64,000 nt of DNA, taken from CAWCXF01 sp963799455. Its GTDB lineage: Bacteria; Pseudomonadota; Alphaproteobacteria; Rhodobacterales; Rhodobacteraceae. The stretch covers positions 434,001-498,000 of the forward strand of contig CAWCXF010000007.1 of the NCBI GenBank assembly GCA_963799455.1. The letters are read 5' to 3'. The notes under the pieces were generated by a model, which did no database searches, had not been told where the DNA came from, and saw only the letters and a program-made list of their open reading frames with translations. A program made the position numbers and the translations under genes. Of the stretch, positions 18,012 to 26,553 are shown one piece after another (positions within the stretch are counted from its first letter, which is position 1; each line of letters opens with the position of its first letter).

Positions 18012-19024
18012 ATGAGGCGCGCGCTCGTCCTCGGGGCCACGGGGCAGCTCGGAGGCGCGGTGGCGGCCGAGCTGCTGCGCCACGGCTGGGCGGTGGACGC
18101 CGCCTCCGTCAGCGGACGGCCCCTCTGCCGCCCGACCTCGCCTCCCTCGGCGCGCGCCGGATCGACGCGAAGGGGCGCTCGCGCCAGGCGCTGGCGGAGG
18201 ACGGCCCCGGCTACGACGGCGTGTTCGACCCCACCATGTACGGCGCGGCGGACGCGCGCGACCTGATGGCGGCGCCCGGCCTCGGCGCGCTGGTGACGGT
18301 CTCCTCGGTGAGCGTCTACGCCGACGCGCGGGGCCGCACGCTCGACGAGGGGCGCGAGCGCGGCTACCCCGACTTCGGCGGACGGGTCGCCGAGGGCGCG
18401 CCGACCGTGGCCGCGGGCGAGGAGACCTACTCGACGCGCAAGATCGCCATGGAGGAGGCGCTGCGCGAGGCGCCCTGGCCCGTCACCGTCCTGCGCCCCG
18501 GCGCGATCCACGGGGTCCACGCGCGCCACCCGCGCGAGTGGTGGCTCGTCAAGCGCGGGCTCGACGGGCGGGCGCGGATCCCCGTGGCCCACCGCGGCGA
18601 GAGCCGGTTCCACACCGCGTCGGCCGCCGGCATCGCCTCGCTCGCGCGGCTGGGCCTGGAGGCCCCCGGCGACCGGGTGCTGAACGTCGCCGACCCGGGC
18701 GCGCCCTCGGTGCTCGAGATCGCCGCGGCGCTGGAGCGGGCGACCGGCCTCGCCCTTCCGCTCGACCCCTTCGACGGCCCGTTCGGGCCCGACCGGGTGG
18801 GCGCCACCCCCTGGTCGGTGCCCAACCCGATCGTGGTGGACACGAACGCGGCCCGCGCGCTCGGCTGGGACGGCGGCGCGCCCTATGCCGAGGCCGTCCG
18901 GCCCCTCTGCGACTGGATGCTCGACGCCGCGCGGCGCGGCGACTGGCGCGAGGCCTTCCCGCAGTTCCTGACCTACCCGCGCGACCCCTTCGACTACGCC
19001 GCCGAGGATCGGGCGGCCCGCTGA
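18012..19024 (+). pseudogene. NAD-dependent epimerase/dehydratase family protein, frameshifted
   Basis: Translation from ATG 18012 gives MRRALVLGATGQLGGAVAAE, a Rossmann GxxGxxG start, but this frame fails after about 35 residues. The rest of the protein is in a second frame: QRTAPLPPDLASLGARRID, then VTVSSVSVYADARG, a TYSTRKIAMEEAL motif (YxxxK catalytic pair of extended SDRs) and VLRPGAIHGVH. The shift lies in a GCCGCCTCCGTCAGCGG run near 18,105, and the total length (1,013 bases) is not a multiple of three. Either the gene is recently inactivated or there is a one-base sequence error; the remainder looks fully constrained. The substrate, probably a sugar nucleotide or similar, is unknown. 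Confidence 0.75.
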
Positions 19025-19279
19025 GCGCCCCCCATCGGCCCCGCCCGCCGGGAGCGCCGCGGGGCGCGCGCGAGGCGACCGCCTGCCCATCGACGCCATC
19101 GCGCCGCGGTGCCGGCGTCCCGAGGCCGCCCGTCGCCGGCGGCGCGCCCCCGGCCGCCGGCGACGGGCGGCGAGGGCGCCCCTGTCCGCGCAGCGGTCCG
19201 GACGGGAGCCCCGCATGGCCGGCTCGGGGGGATCCGTGCGGCGCCGGCGAGGGGGCGCGCTCGTCCGGACGGGCGGCCC

Positions 19280-20746
19280 TCAGCCGTCGGTGGCCGTCGC
19301 CTCGGCGGGCTCGTCCCGCGCGGCCGGCGCCTCCCCGTCGGTCAGCGCGTTGGCCTGCCAGCGGCCCGCGGCCTCCTCGCCGGAGGCGTAGCGCACCACG
19401 CCCTCGCCCTGGCGCTTGCCCCCCGCCCACTCGCCCTCGTAGACGTCGCCGCCGGGGTAGGTCGCGGTGCCCGTGCCCTCGATCTCGCCCGCCGCCCACT
19501 CGCCCTCGTAGGCGAAGCCGTCGGGCATCTCGATCCGGCCGCGCCCGTGGCGCCGGCCGTCCTCGAAGGCGCCGACATAGACCGTGCCGTCGGGGTAGGT
19601 CGCGGTGCCCTCGCCCTGGCGCTCCCCGGCGACCCACTGCCCGTCATAGGCGGTGCCGTCGGCATAGCTCATGCGGCCGCGCCCCTCGATGCGCCCTCCG
19701 GCGAACTCGCCCTCGTAGACCTGGCCCTCGCCGTAGTCGGCCCGGCCGGTGCCCTCGATCACGCCGGCGATCCAGTCGCCCTCGTAGGAGGTGCCGTCGG
19801 CGTATTCGATCCGCCCGCGCCCCTCGGGCAGCCCGTCGCGGAACGCGCCCGCGTAGGCCGAGCCGTCGGGGTAGGTCACGGCGCCCTCGCCCTCGGGGCG
19901 CCCCGCGACCCAGCCGCCCTCGTAGCGGTAGCCGTCGGGGCGCTCGAGCACGCCCTCGCCCTGGCGCAGGCCGTCCTCGAAGGTGCCGGTGTAGACGGCC
20001 CCGTCAGGCTGGGTCAGCACGCCGCGGCCCTCCCGGCGGCCGTCCGCGAAGCCGCCCTCGTAGACCGCGCCGTCGGGCGTCTCGAGCCGGCCCTCGCCGT
20101 TCAGCGCGCCGCCCTCCCAGGTGCCTGCGTAGACGTGCCCGTCGGGCAGCTCGAGCGTGCCCTCGCCCTGGCGCAGCCCGCCCGAGACCTCGCCCACATA
20201 GGTCGCGCCGGAGGCGTAGGTGATCGAGCCGCGCCCCTCGCGCTCGCCCGCGATCCAGTCGCCGTCGTAGACGTAGCCCGACGGCGCCTCCATGCGCCCG
20301 CGCCCCTGGCGCTGGCCGCCGACGAAGGCGCCCTCGTAGACCGTGCCGTCCTCGAAGCGCGCCACGCCCTCGCCCTCGATCTGGCCGTCGGCCCACTGCC
20401 CCTCGTAGGTCGAGCCGTCGGGGAAGGCGATCCTGCCCATCCCCTGCGGCCTGCCGGCCTCGAACGCGCCCTCGTAGACCGCGCCGCCCTTGAAGCGCGC
20501 GACGCCCTCGCCCGCGATCTCGCCCTGCGACCACTCGCCCTCGTACTCGTAGCCGTCGGGCAGGCGGTAGGTGCCGGTGCCGTGCTGGAGCCCGTCTTGG
20601 AAGGTGCCCTCGTAGATGCCGCCGTCCTCGTAGGTCTTGGTGAACACCCGGCCGTCCTGCGCGGCCGCCGGGTGCGCCGCCAGCAGCGCCGCCATGGCGC
20701 CTGCCGCCGCCACGGCGCCCGCGGCGCCCTTGCGAGAGAGCCTCAT
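19280..20746 (-). CDS. secreted MORN-repeat protein, 18 tandem repeats
   Basis: 488 residues from ATG 20746. An N-terminal signal peptide (GAVAAAGAMAALLAAHPAAA) is followed from about residue 44 by 18 consecutive 23-residue MORN repeats, consensus YEGxWxxGxxxGxGxxxxPDG, and a half repeat, ending in an Ala/Glu-rich tail. Odd and even units alternate F and W at the fourth position over much of the length, indicating duplication of unit pairs. MORN arrays form long beta-hairpin ribbons that bind lipids or proteins; here the signal peptide implies the periplasm or outside. The gene stands alone. A long open frame on the opposite strand is a codon shadow of this repeat. Confidence 0.88.
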   Translation of the reverse strand: MRLSRKGAAGAVAAAGAMAALLAAHPAAAQDGRVFTKTYEDGGIYEGTFQDGLQHGTGTYRLPDGYEYEGEWSQGEIAGEGVARFKGGAVYEGAFEAGRPQGMGRIAFPDGSTYEGQWADGQIEGEGVARFEDGTVYEGAFVGGQRQGRGRMEAPSGYVYDGDWIAGEREGRGSITYASGATYVGEVSGGLRQGEGTLELPDGHVYAGTWEGGALNGEGRLETPDGAVYEGGFADGRREGRGVLTQPDGAVYTGTFEDGLRQGEGVLERPDGYRYEGGWVAGRPEGEGAVTYPDGSAYAGAFRDGLPEGRGRIEYADGTSYEGDWIAGVIEGTGRADYGEGQVYEGEFAGGRIEGRGRMSYADGTAYDGQWVAGERQGEGTATYPDGTVYVGAFEDGRRHGRGRIEMPDGFAYEGEWAAGEIEGTGTATYPGGDVYEGEWAGGKRQGEGVVRYASGEEAAGRWQANALTDGEAPAARDEPAEATATDG

Positions 20747-21180
20747 GCCATCCTCCGATCCCACGCCTCGGCGCCACGCTAGGGCGCGGCGTGCGCGGTG
20801 ACAACGCGTCCGCCCCGCCGGGCGCCGCGGCGTGGCGCCGGGCGCACGGCGTCGTGATGGGGCGCGACGGGGAGGCCTCGGCGCGGGCGGCGAGCCGATG
20901 CGGCGGCCCATGGCCGCGAGATCCGTGGAGTCGTCCGACAGGCGAGTGCCGCGGCGTCCGTCGCGCGCGAAGGCCGCTTCGCGAAGGGGCAGGGCGGGCG
21001 AGCCGGCGGGGCTCGCTCCGGGCGGGGGCCAGCCCGATCGGAGCCTCGCCGGGAGGGAGGCCGCGGCTTCGGTCGAGGGCTGACGGCGCCTCTCGCGCGC
21101 CCCGAAGGCGCCCGGACGGCCCGAGCGCCGACGGGTTCCCCCCGCACGCCCGGTCCGGATCCGCCGTCGCGGGCGCGCCC
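20747..21180. other. intergenic, no gene seen
   Basis: 434 bases between the MORN gene start and the NAD synthetase stop. It must contain the MORN gene promoter, but I can point to no clear -35/-10 pair. Confidence 0.5.
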
Positions 21181-22839
21181 TCAGCTCGGGTCGCGCCAGC
21201 GGTTGACGATCGGGTAGCGGCGGTCGAGCCAGAAGGCGCGGCCCGTCAGCCGCGCGCCGGGCGCCGACTGGAAGCGCTTCCACTCGCCCTGGTAGATCAG
21301 CCGCTCCACGGCCTTCACCGTGTCGCGCTCGAAGCCGGCTGCCACGCAGTCGGCCACCGAGCGGTCGCCGTCCACCAGCATCTCCAGGATGGCGTCGAGC
21401 ACCGGGTAGGGCGGCAGCGAGTCCTCGTCGCGCTGGTCGGGCGCCAGCTCCGCCGAGGGGGGCTTCTCGATCACCCGCGGCGGGATCACCTCGCCGGGCG
21501 GTCCCAGCATCCACGGCCGGTGGTGGGCGTTGCGCCAGCGGCAGGTCTCGAAGAGGCGCGTCTTGTAGAGGTCCTTCACCGGGTTGTAGCCGCCCGCCAT
21601 GTCGCCGTAGATCGTGGCGTAGCCGGTGGCCATCTCGGACTTGTTGCCGGTGCTCAGCAGCATCTCCCCGAACTCGTTGCTGAGCGCCATCAGCAGCAGC
21701 CCGCGCAGCCGCGACTGGAGGTTCTCCTGGGCGAGCCCCGGCGGGCGGCCGTCGAACAGCGGCTCCAGCGCCTGCGCGACGGCGGCGCGCGGCCCCTCGA
21801 TCGGCACCGTGTCGAGCCGCGTGCCCAAGCGATGCGCCACCTGGCCTGCGTCCTCCAGCGAGTGCGGGGCGGTGTAGTCGGAGGGCAGCATGACGCAGCG
21901 CACGGCCTCGGGCCCCAGCGCGTCGGCGGCGATCACGGCGACGAGCGCGCTGTCGATCCCGCCCGAGAGGCCCAGCACGGCGCGCGAGAACCCCGACTTG
22001 CGGAAGTAGGAGCGCGTCGCCTCGACCATCACGCGGTAGTCCTGCTCCCAGGCGTCGGGGTGGGGCGCGACCTCGCCCTGAGCCGCGCGCCAGCCTTCGT
22101 TGGTCTGCTCGAAGTCGATGTGGGCCACGCGCTCCTCGAAGACGGGGAGCTGGGCCGCCAGCCGGCCGTGGGCGTTGAGCACGAAGGATCCGCCGTCGAA
22201 CACCTGGTCGTCCTGCCCGCCGACCATGTTGAGATAGGCGAGCGGCAGCCCCGTCTCGACCACGCGCGCGACCATGCGCGAGAGCCGCACGTCGTGCTTG
22301 CCCCGGTGGTAGGGCGAGCCGTTCGGCACGATCAGGATCTCGGCGCCGGTCTCCTGGAGCGTCTCGGCCACGTCCGGGTGCCAGGCGTCCTCGCAGATCG
22401 GCGCGCCGATGCGCACGCCCGCCACCTCGAAGGGGCCGTGGACCTGTCCCGAGCGGTAGAGCCGCACCTCGTCGAACACGTCCTCGTTGGGCAGGACGTG
22501 CTTGAGCACGGAGGTGTGGATCCGCCCGCCCGCCATCACGTGGTAGGCGTTGTGCAGCCGCGAGCCCTCCGCGTGAGGCCCGCCGATCCCGAGGGCGGGG
22601 CCGTCCGCGGCGGCCTCGGCGAGCCGCGCGAGATGGGCGCTCGCGTCGAGCACGAAGGCGGGCTTCCGCACCAGGTCCTGGGTCTGGTAGCCGGTGACGA
22701 ACATCTCGGGCAGCATCACCAGGTCCGCGCCGGCCTCGCGCCCGGCCTCCCAGGCGGCGAGCGCGCGGGCGGCGTTGCCGCCGAGGTCGCCCACCACCGG
22801 GTCGAGCTGGGCCATGGTGAGGCGGAAGCGGCGCGTCAT
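21181..22839 (-). CDS. nadE: glutamine-dependent NAD+ synthetase
   Basis: 552 residues, the usual size of the two-domain form. The N-terminal nitrilase-like glutaminase (residues 1-250) has Glu in MLPEMFVTGY, Lys in LKHVLPNEDVFDE and Cys in APICEDAWHP. The C-terminal synthetase has the PP-loop LGLSGGIDSALVA, then LLSTGNKSEMATGY and the NPVKDLYKT segment. It makes NAD+ from deamido-NAD+, ATP and glutamine in the cytosol, an essential step. There is no obvious operon partner. Confidence 0.95.
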   Translation of the reverse strand: MTRRFRLTMAQLDPVVGDLGGNAARALAAWEAGREAGADLVMLPEMFVTGYQTQDLVRKPAFVLDASAHLARLAEAAADGPALGIGGPHAEGSRLHNAYHVMAGGRIHTSVLKHVLPNEDVFDEVRLYRSGQVHGPFEVAGVRIGAPICEDAWHPDVAETLQETGAEILIVPNGSPYHRGKHDVRLSRMVARVVETGLPLAYLNMVGGQDDQVFDGGSFVLNAHGRLAAQLPVFEERVAHIDFEQTNEGWRAAQGEVAPHPDAWEQDYRVMVEATRSYFRKSGFSRAVLGLSGGIDSALVAVIAADALGPEAVRCVMLPSDYTAPHSLEDAGQVAHRLGTRLDTVPIEGPRAAVAQALEPLFDGRPPGLAQENLQSRLRGLLLMALSNEFGEMLLSTGNKSEMATGYATIYGDMAGGYNPVKDLYKTRLFETCRWRNAHHRPWMLGPPGEVIPPRVIEKPPSAELAPDQRDEDSLPPYPVLDAILEMLVDGDRSVADCVAAGFERDTVKAVERLIYQGEWKRFQSAPGARLTGRAFWLDRRYPIVNRWRDPS

Positions 22840-23054
22840 GGCGCCGACCTAGCGCGCCCGCCGCGCCGTGGGAAGGCGGGTCGCCGCGGCGACGGCGGGT
22901 CGGGACGGTCGGGACGCCGACTGCGAGGCGAGGCGCCCGTCGCAGCGCGCGTTCGGCCGTCGAGCGGGGCCTCCGGCCCGCCCAGGCGACCGGGGACCGA
23001 TGGCCCCGGGGCCTTCTCGGAGGGGTGGCGACCCGGCCCCGGTTGGCCGGCGCG

Positions 23055-23975
23055 TCAGCCCGCGAACTGGTAGCTCACCGGCACCCAGCGGAAGCCGTCG
23101 CCCTCGGCCTCGACGAAGCCCGCGGCGGGGAAGGGCAGGTGGTAGCCCGTCATCGCCATGCGCTCGGCGGCGAGCATCCCCAGCACCCGGCGGCGCGCCG
23201 CGGCGGCCTCGTCGTCGTCCATGTCGAAGCGCACCCGCCAGTCGGGATGGCCCAGCGACCAGACATGGTGGTTGGCGAGATCGCCGGCGATCAGCATCGA
23301 CCCCGCCTCCCCGTCCACGCGAAAGGTCATGTGGCCCGGCGTGTGGCCGAAGGCGGCCATCGCGGTGACGCCGGGCGCGACCTCGGCGCCGTCCTCGACG
23401 AGCCGGAAGCGGTCGGCGATCGGCAGCACGTTCTCCTCGATGTGGGGCGCGGGGTTGGCGGTCCACCACTCGTGCTCGACGCGGCCCGCGACGTGCTCGG
23501 CGTCCGGGAAGGCGGGCGAGCCGTCCCTCATCAGCCCGCCGACATGGTCGGGGTGCATGTGGGTGATGACCACGTGGGTGACGTCCGACGGCGCGACCCC
23601 AGCGCCCTCCATCGCGGCCTCGAGCGCGCCGTCGCCGAAGCCGGTGTCGAACAGGATCGTGCGCTCGCCGTCCCGCACCAGCACGGGGCTGAAGAAGGAG
23701 ACGAAGCTCTCGGGGGAGATGAAGGCCGCGCGGCTGACCTCGTCGAAGGTCTCGGGCGGCACGTCCATCCCGAAGGTCTCCTGCGGGTTCTCGGACGGCC
23801 TCTCGGCGGCGAGCAGCGTCGTCAGGCGCCGCCCGCCGAGGTCGAAACCTCGATGCGCCTGCCCGCGCGCGGCCTCCCCGTCATGGGAGGCCGCGCGGGC
23901 CGCTCCCCAAGGGAGGGCGGCGGCGGGCAGGGCGGCCGAGGCGGCCAGCGTCTGGCGGCGGGTGAGGCGGGGCAT
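23055..23975 (-). CDS. Tat-exported MBL-fold metallohydrolase
   Basis: 306 residues. The N-terminus LTRRQTLAASAALPAAALPW is a twin-arginine-like signal peptide, so the enzyme should be periplasmic. The metallo-beta-lactamase fold shows VITHMHPDHVGGL (HxHxDH), FGHTPGHMTF and IAGDLANHHVW, the full di-metal set. It resembles the AidA/AttM-type and other 'MBL fold metallo-hydrolase' proteins of Rhodobacterales; the substrate is unknown. GGAGG lies 6 bases before the ATG. Confidence 0.88.
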   Translation of the reverse strand: MPRLTRRQTLAASAALPAAALPWGAARAASHDGEAARGQAHRGFDLGGRRLTTLLAAERPSENPQETFGMDVPPETFDEVSRAAFISPESFVSFFSPVLVRDGERTILFDTGFGDGALEAAMEGAGVAPSDVTHVVITHMHPDHVGGLMRDGSPAFPDAEHVAGRVEHEWWTANPAPHIEENVLPIADRFRLVEDGAEVAPGVTAMAAFGHTPGHMTFRVDGEAGSMLIAGDLANHHVWSLGHPDWRVRFDMDDDEAAAARRRVLGMLAAERMAMTGYHLPFPAAGFVEAEGDGFRWVPVSYQFAG

Positions 23976-24119
23976 GGGAGTCCTCCGGGCGGGATCGATC
24001 GCCCGTGAAGCCTAGCCTGGAGGCGCGGCGCGGCCATCACGAGCGCGTGGGGTCGGTGATCGGCACGGGCGAGGGGCGCCCGCCCGGGCGCCCCTCGCCG
24101 CGAGGTGGGCCCTCTCGCG

Positions 24120-25457
24120 TCAGGCGTGCGCAGCGCGGCCCGCGTCGGGATGCAGGTCAGGGGCGTCCTCGATCACGCCCGCGTCGGGGTCGTCGAAGAC
24201 GGCCATGTCGATCTTGCCCTCCCCCTTGGCGACGATGGTCGAGACCACCGCGTCGCCGGTGATGTTGACCGCCGTGCGGATCATGTCCATCAGCCGGTCC
24301 ACGCCGAGGATGATGGCGATGCCCTCGATCGGCAGGCCGACCTGGGTCAGCACCATCGTCAGCATGACGAGCCCCACGCCCGGCACGCCCGCCGTGCCGA
24401 TCGAGGCCAGCACCGCCATGCCGATCACGGTGAGGTAGCCCATCAGGCCGAGGTCGACGCCGTAGACGTTGGCCAGGAACACGGTCGCCACGCCCTGCAT
24501 GATCGCGGTGCCGTCCATGTTGATGGTGGCCCCGAACGGCACGCAGAAGGAGGCGACCGAGTTGTCCACGCCGATCCGCTTGGTGACCGAGCGCAGCGTG
24601 ACGGGGATGGTCGCGTTCGAGCTCGCCGTGGAGAAGGCGAACACCTGAGCGGGCCGCATCTTGCGCATGAACACGACCGGGTTGAGCCCGCTCAGGAGCT
24701 TGAGCATCACCATCAGCGTGCCGAAGAGGTGCAGCATTAAGGCCGCCACCAGCGTGACCACGTAGAGGATCACCGGGCCGAACAGCTCAGGCCCCTGCTC
24801 GGCGAAGGTCTTGGCGATCAGCGCGAAGACGCCGTAGGGCGCGAACCACATGACGATGCCCACGACCTTCATCATCAGCTCGTTCATGAACGCGCAGGCG
24901 TCGGTGAAGGGCCGGGCGGCAGCCCCCAGCGTCAGCACCGCGATCCCCAGGACGACGGTGTAGAAGATCACCTGGAGCATCTCGCCCGACGCGAAGGCCG
25001 CGATCGGGTTGGTCGGCACGATGGCCGCGAACACCGACCAAACGGTCGGCGCCTCGGCGGCCTCGACGGTCGTGGTGTCGAGCCCCTCCATGACGAAGCC
25101 CTGGCCCGGACCGACGATCAAGGCGAGCACGATCGCCACCGCGATGGCGATCGCGGTCGTCAGCATGTAGAGCGCGAAGGACTTGCCCCCCACGCGGCCC
25201 AGCACGCGGACGTCGCCGATCCCCGTGACGCCGGTGATCAGCGAGAAGAACACCAGCGGCACGACCAGCATCTTGAGCGCGTTGACGAACATCGTCCCGA
25301 TCATGGCGAAGAGGCCGGCGACGAGCTGGGTGTTGAGGAACCCCACGTCGATCGCGTTGAGGATCACGCCCGTGACGATGCCCAGCCCCATGCCGATCAT
25401 CACCTTCACGGTCAGCGACAGCCTGTGGCGCTCCGGCTCCGATGTGGTGGTGGTCAT
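24120..25457 (-). CDS. dicarboxylate/amino acid:cation symporter (DAACS family)
   Basis: 445 residues with eight membrane helices plus two re-entrant loops typical of GltP/DctA proteins. Diagnostic pieces are FVNALKMLVVPLVFFSLITG near residue 60, the serine-rich hairpin AFSTASSNATIPVT, and GATINMDGTAIMQG, which in relatives forms the cation and substrate sites. It imports C4-dicarboxylates or glutamate with protons or sodium. CAGGAGG precedes the start. It stands alone and may be regulated from the 443-bp upstream gap. Confidence 0.93.
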   Translation of the reverse strand: MTTTTSEPERHRLSLTVKVMIGMGLGIVTGVILNAIDVGFLNTQLVAGLFAMIGTMFVNALKMLVVPLVFFSLITGVTGIGDVRVLGRVGGKSFALYMLTTAIAIAVAIVLALIVGPGQGFVMEGLDTTTVEAAEAPTVWSVFAAIVPTNPIAAFASGEMLQVIFYTVVLGIAVLTLGAAARPFTDACAFMNELMMKVVGIVMWFAPYGVFALIAKTFAEQGPELFGPVILYVVTLVAALMLHLFGTLMVMLKLLSGLNPVVFMRKMRPAQVFAFSTASSNATIPVTLRSVTKRIGVDNSVASFCVPFGATINMDGTAIMQGVATVFLANVYGVDLGLMGYLTVIGMAVLASIGTAGVPGVGLVMLTMVLTQVGLPIEGIAIILGVDRLMDMIRTAVNITGDAVVSTIVAKGEGKIDMAVFDDPDAGVIEDAPDLHPDAGRAAHA

Positions 25458-25900
25458 GGAACCTCCTGCTCCTGCACGGGCCCGCCCCGGCCCGTGACGC
25501 CGACGCTACACCCTCGGGCATCGTTTGACTATGCGTCACTCGCCCAAGGGGGCTCGCGCCGTCCCGCTCGGTCGCCCGTCGGGGATGCCGCGCGCGACGG
25601 GGCGGGCCGATCAGGCTCCCGCCGGCCGACGACGGCAAGCGCGCGCCCGGGCCCGGCCGAGGCCGCGCGGCTCGCCGTGGCCGCCTGAGGGGGCGCGGGA
25701 CTTCGGGAGGAGGGGGCCGCGCGCCCATGCGCGCCTCCGCATCCCCGGCCGCGTCGTCGGCTCGACCAGGGCCGCGACGACCCGCGCCCGGGAGGACCTG
25801 GGCGCCCCGGCGCGGCCGAGGGCGGCGCGCATCGCGGATTCTCCCCGCGCGCCGGAGCCGGTAGGGTCGCGGACGACCCCAACCGGAAGGCCCGCACCCC
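25458..25900. other. divergent intergenic region, no gene seen
   Basis: 443 bases between two divergently transcribed genes (symporter and glutathione transferase). No protein-like frame or clear promoter was recognised. Confidence 0.5.
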
Positions 25901-26530
25901 ATGATCGACCTCTACACCTGGACCACGCCCAACGGCCGCAAGGTCTCCATCGCGCTCGAGGAGCTGGGGCTGCCCTACGAGGTCCATGCCGTGGACATCG
26001 GCGCGGACGAGCAGTTCGCGCCGGAGTTCCTGAAGATCGCGCCCAACAACAAGATCCCCGCGATCGTGGACCGCGACGAGGGCGTGAGCCTGATGGAATC
26101 GGGCGCGATCCTGATCCATCTGGCCGAGAAGGCGGGGCGGCTGATGCCGAGCGCGGGGAGCGCGCGGCTCGCGGTGCTCGAATGGCTGATGTGGCAGATG
26201 GGCGGCTTCGGCCCGATGCTCGGGCAGGCCCACGTCTACCTGCGCTTCAATCCGGGCAAGGCCCCCTTCGCCGAGGAGCGGCTCCGCAAGGAGGTCGCGC
26301 GGCTCTACGGCGTGCTCGACGCCCGGCTCGGCCGCGAGGGCTTCGTCGCGGGCGACTACTCGATCGCCGACATCGCCATCTGGCCCTGGGTGTCGCGCTT
26401 CGAGTGGCAGGAGGTGTCGCTCGACGACTACCCGCAGGTCAGGCGGTGGTACGTCGAGGTCGCGGGCCGCGACGCCGTGCGCAAGGGATACCACGTGCCG
26501 AAGCGCGTCTCCGAGATCCCCATGCCGTGA
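25901..26530 (+). CDS. glutathione S-transferase, GstB/YghU-like
   Basis: 209 residues. The thioredoxin-like N-terminal domain begins MIDLYTWTTPNGRKVSIALE, with TPNG at the active site as in YfcG/YghU-type disulfide-bond oxidoreductases, then NNKIPAIVD (cis-Pro) and LMESGAILIHLAEK for the glutathione gamma-glutamyl contact. The helical C-terminal domain carries YSIADIAIWPWV, the N-capping motif of GSTs. Cytosolic; probably reduces disulfide bonds or conjugates electrophiles. Its stop faces the TRAP permease stop across only 23 bases, which contain the palindrome GCCCCGCGGGGC. Confidence 0.92.
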   Translation: MIDLYTWTTPNGRKVSIALEELGLPYEVHAVDIGADEQFAPEFLKIAPNNKIPAIVDRDEGVSLMESGAILIHLAEKAGRLMPSAGSARLAVLEWLMWQMGGFGPMLGQAHVYLRFNPGKAPFAEERLRKEVARLYGVLDARLGREGFVAGDYSIADIAIWPWVSRFEWQEVSLDDYPQVRRWYVEVAGRDAVRKGYHVPKRVSEIPMP

Positions 26531-26542
26531 GCCCCGCGGGGC
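26531..26542. terminator. possible bidirectional terminator stem
   Basis: GCCCCGCGGGGC, a perfect palindrome, fills half of the 23-bp gap between two convergent stops. There is no T tract, so this is only a candidate. Confidence 0.3.
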
Positions 26543-26553
26543 GCCGGGCGCCC

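Noticed and set aside
19109..20782. A 557-codon Ala/Val-rich open frame opposite the MORN gene with repeat-like text
   Set aside because: It mirrors the 69-bp MORN repeat on the other strand; no independent start signal or family.
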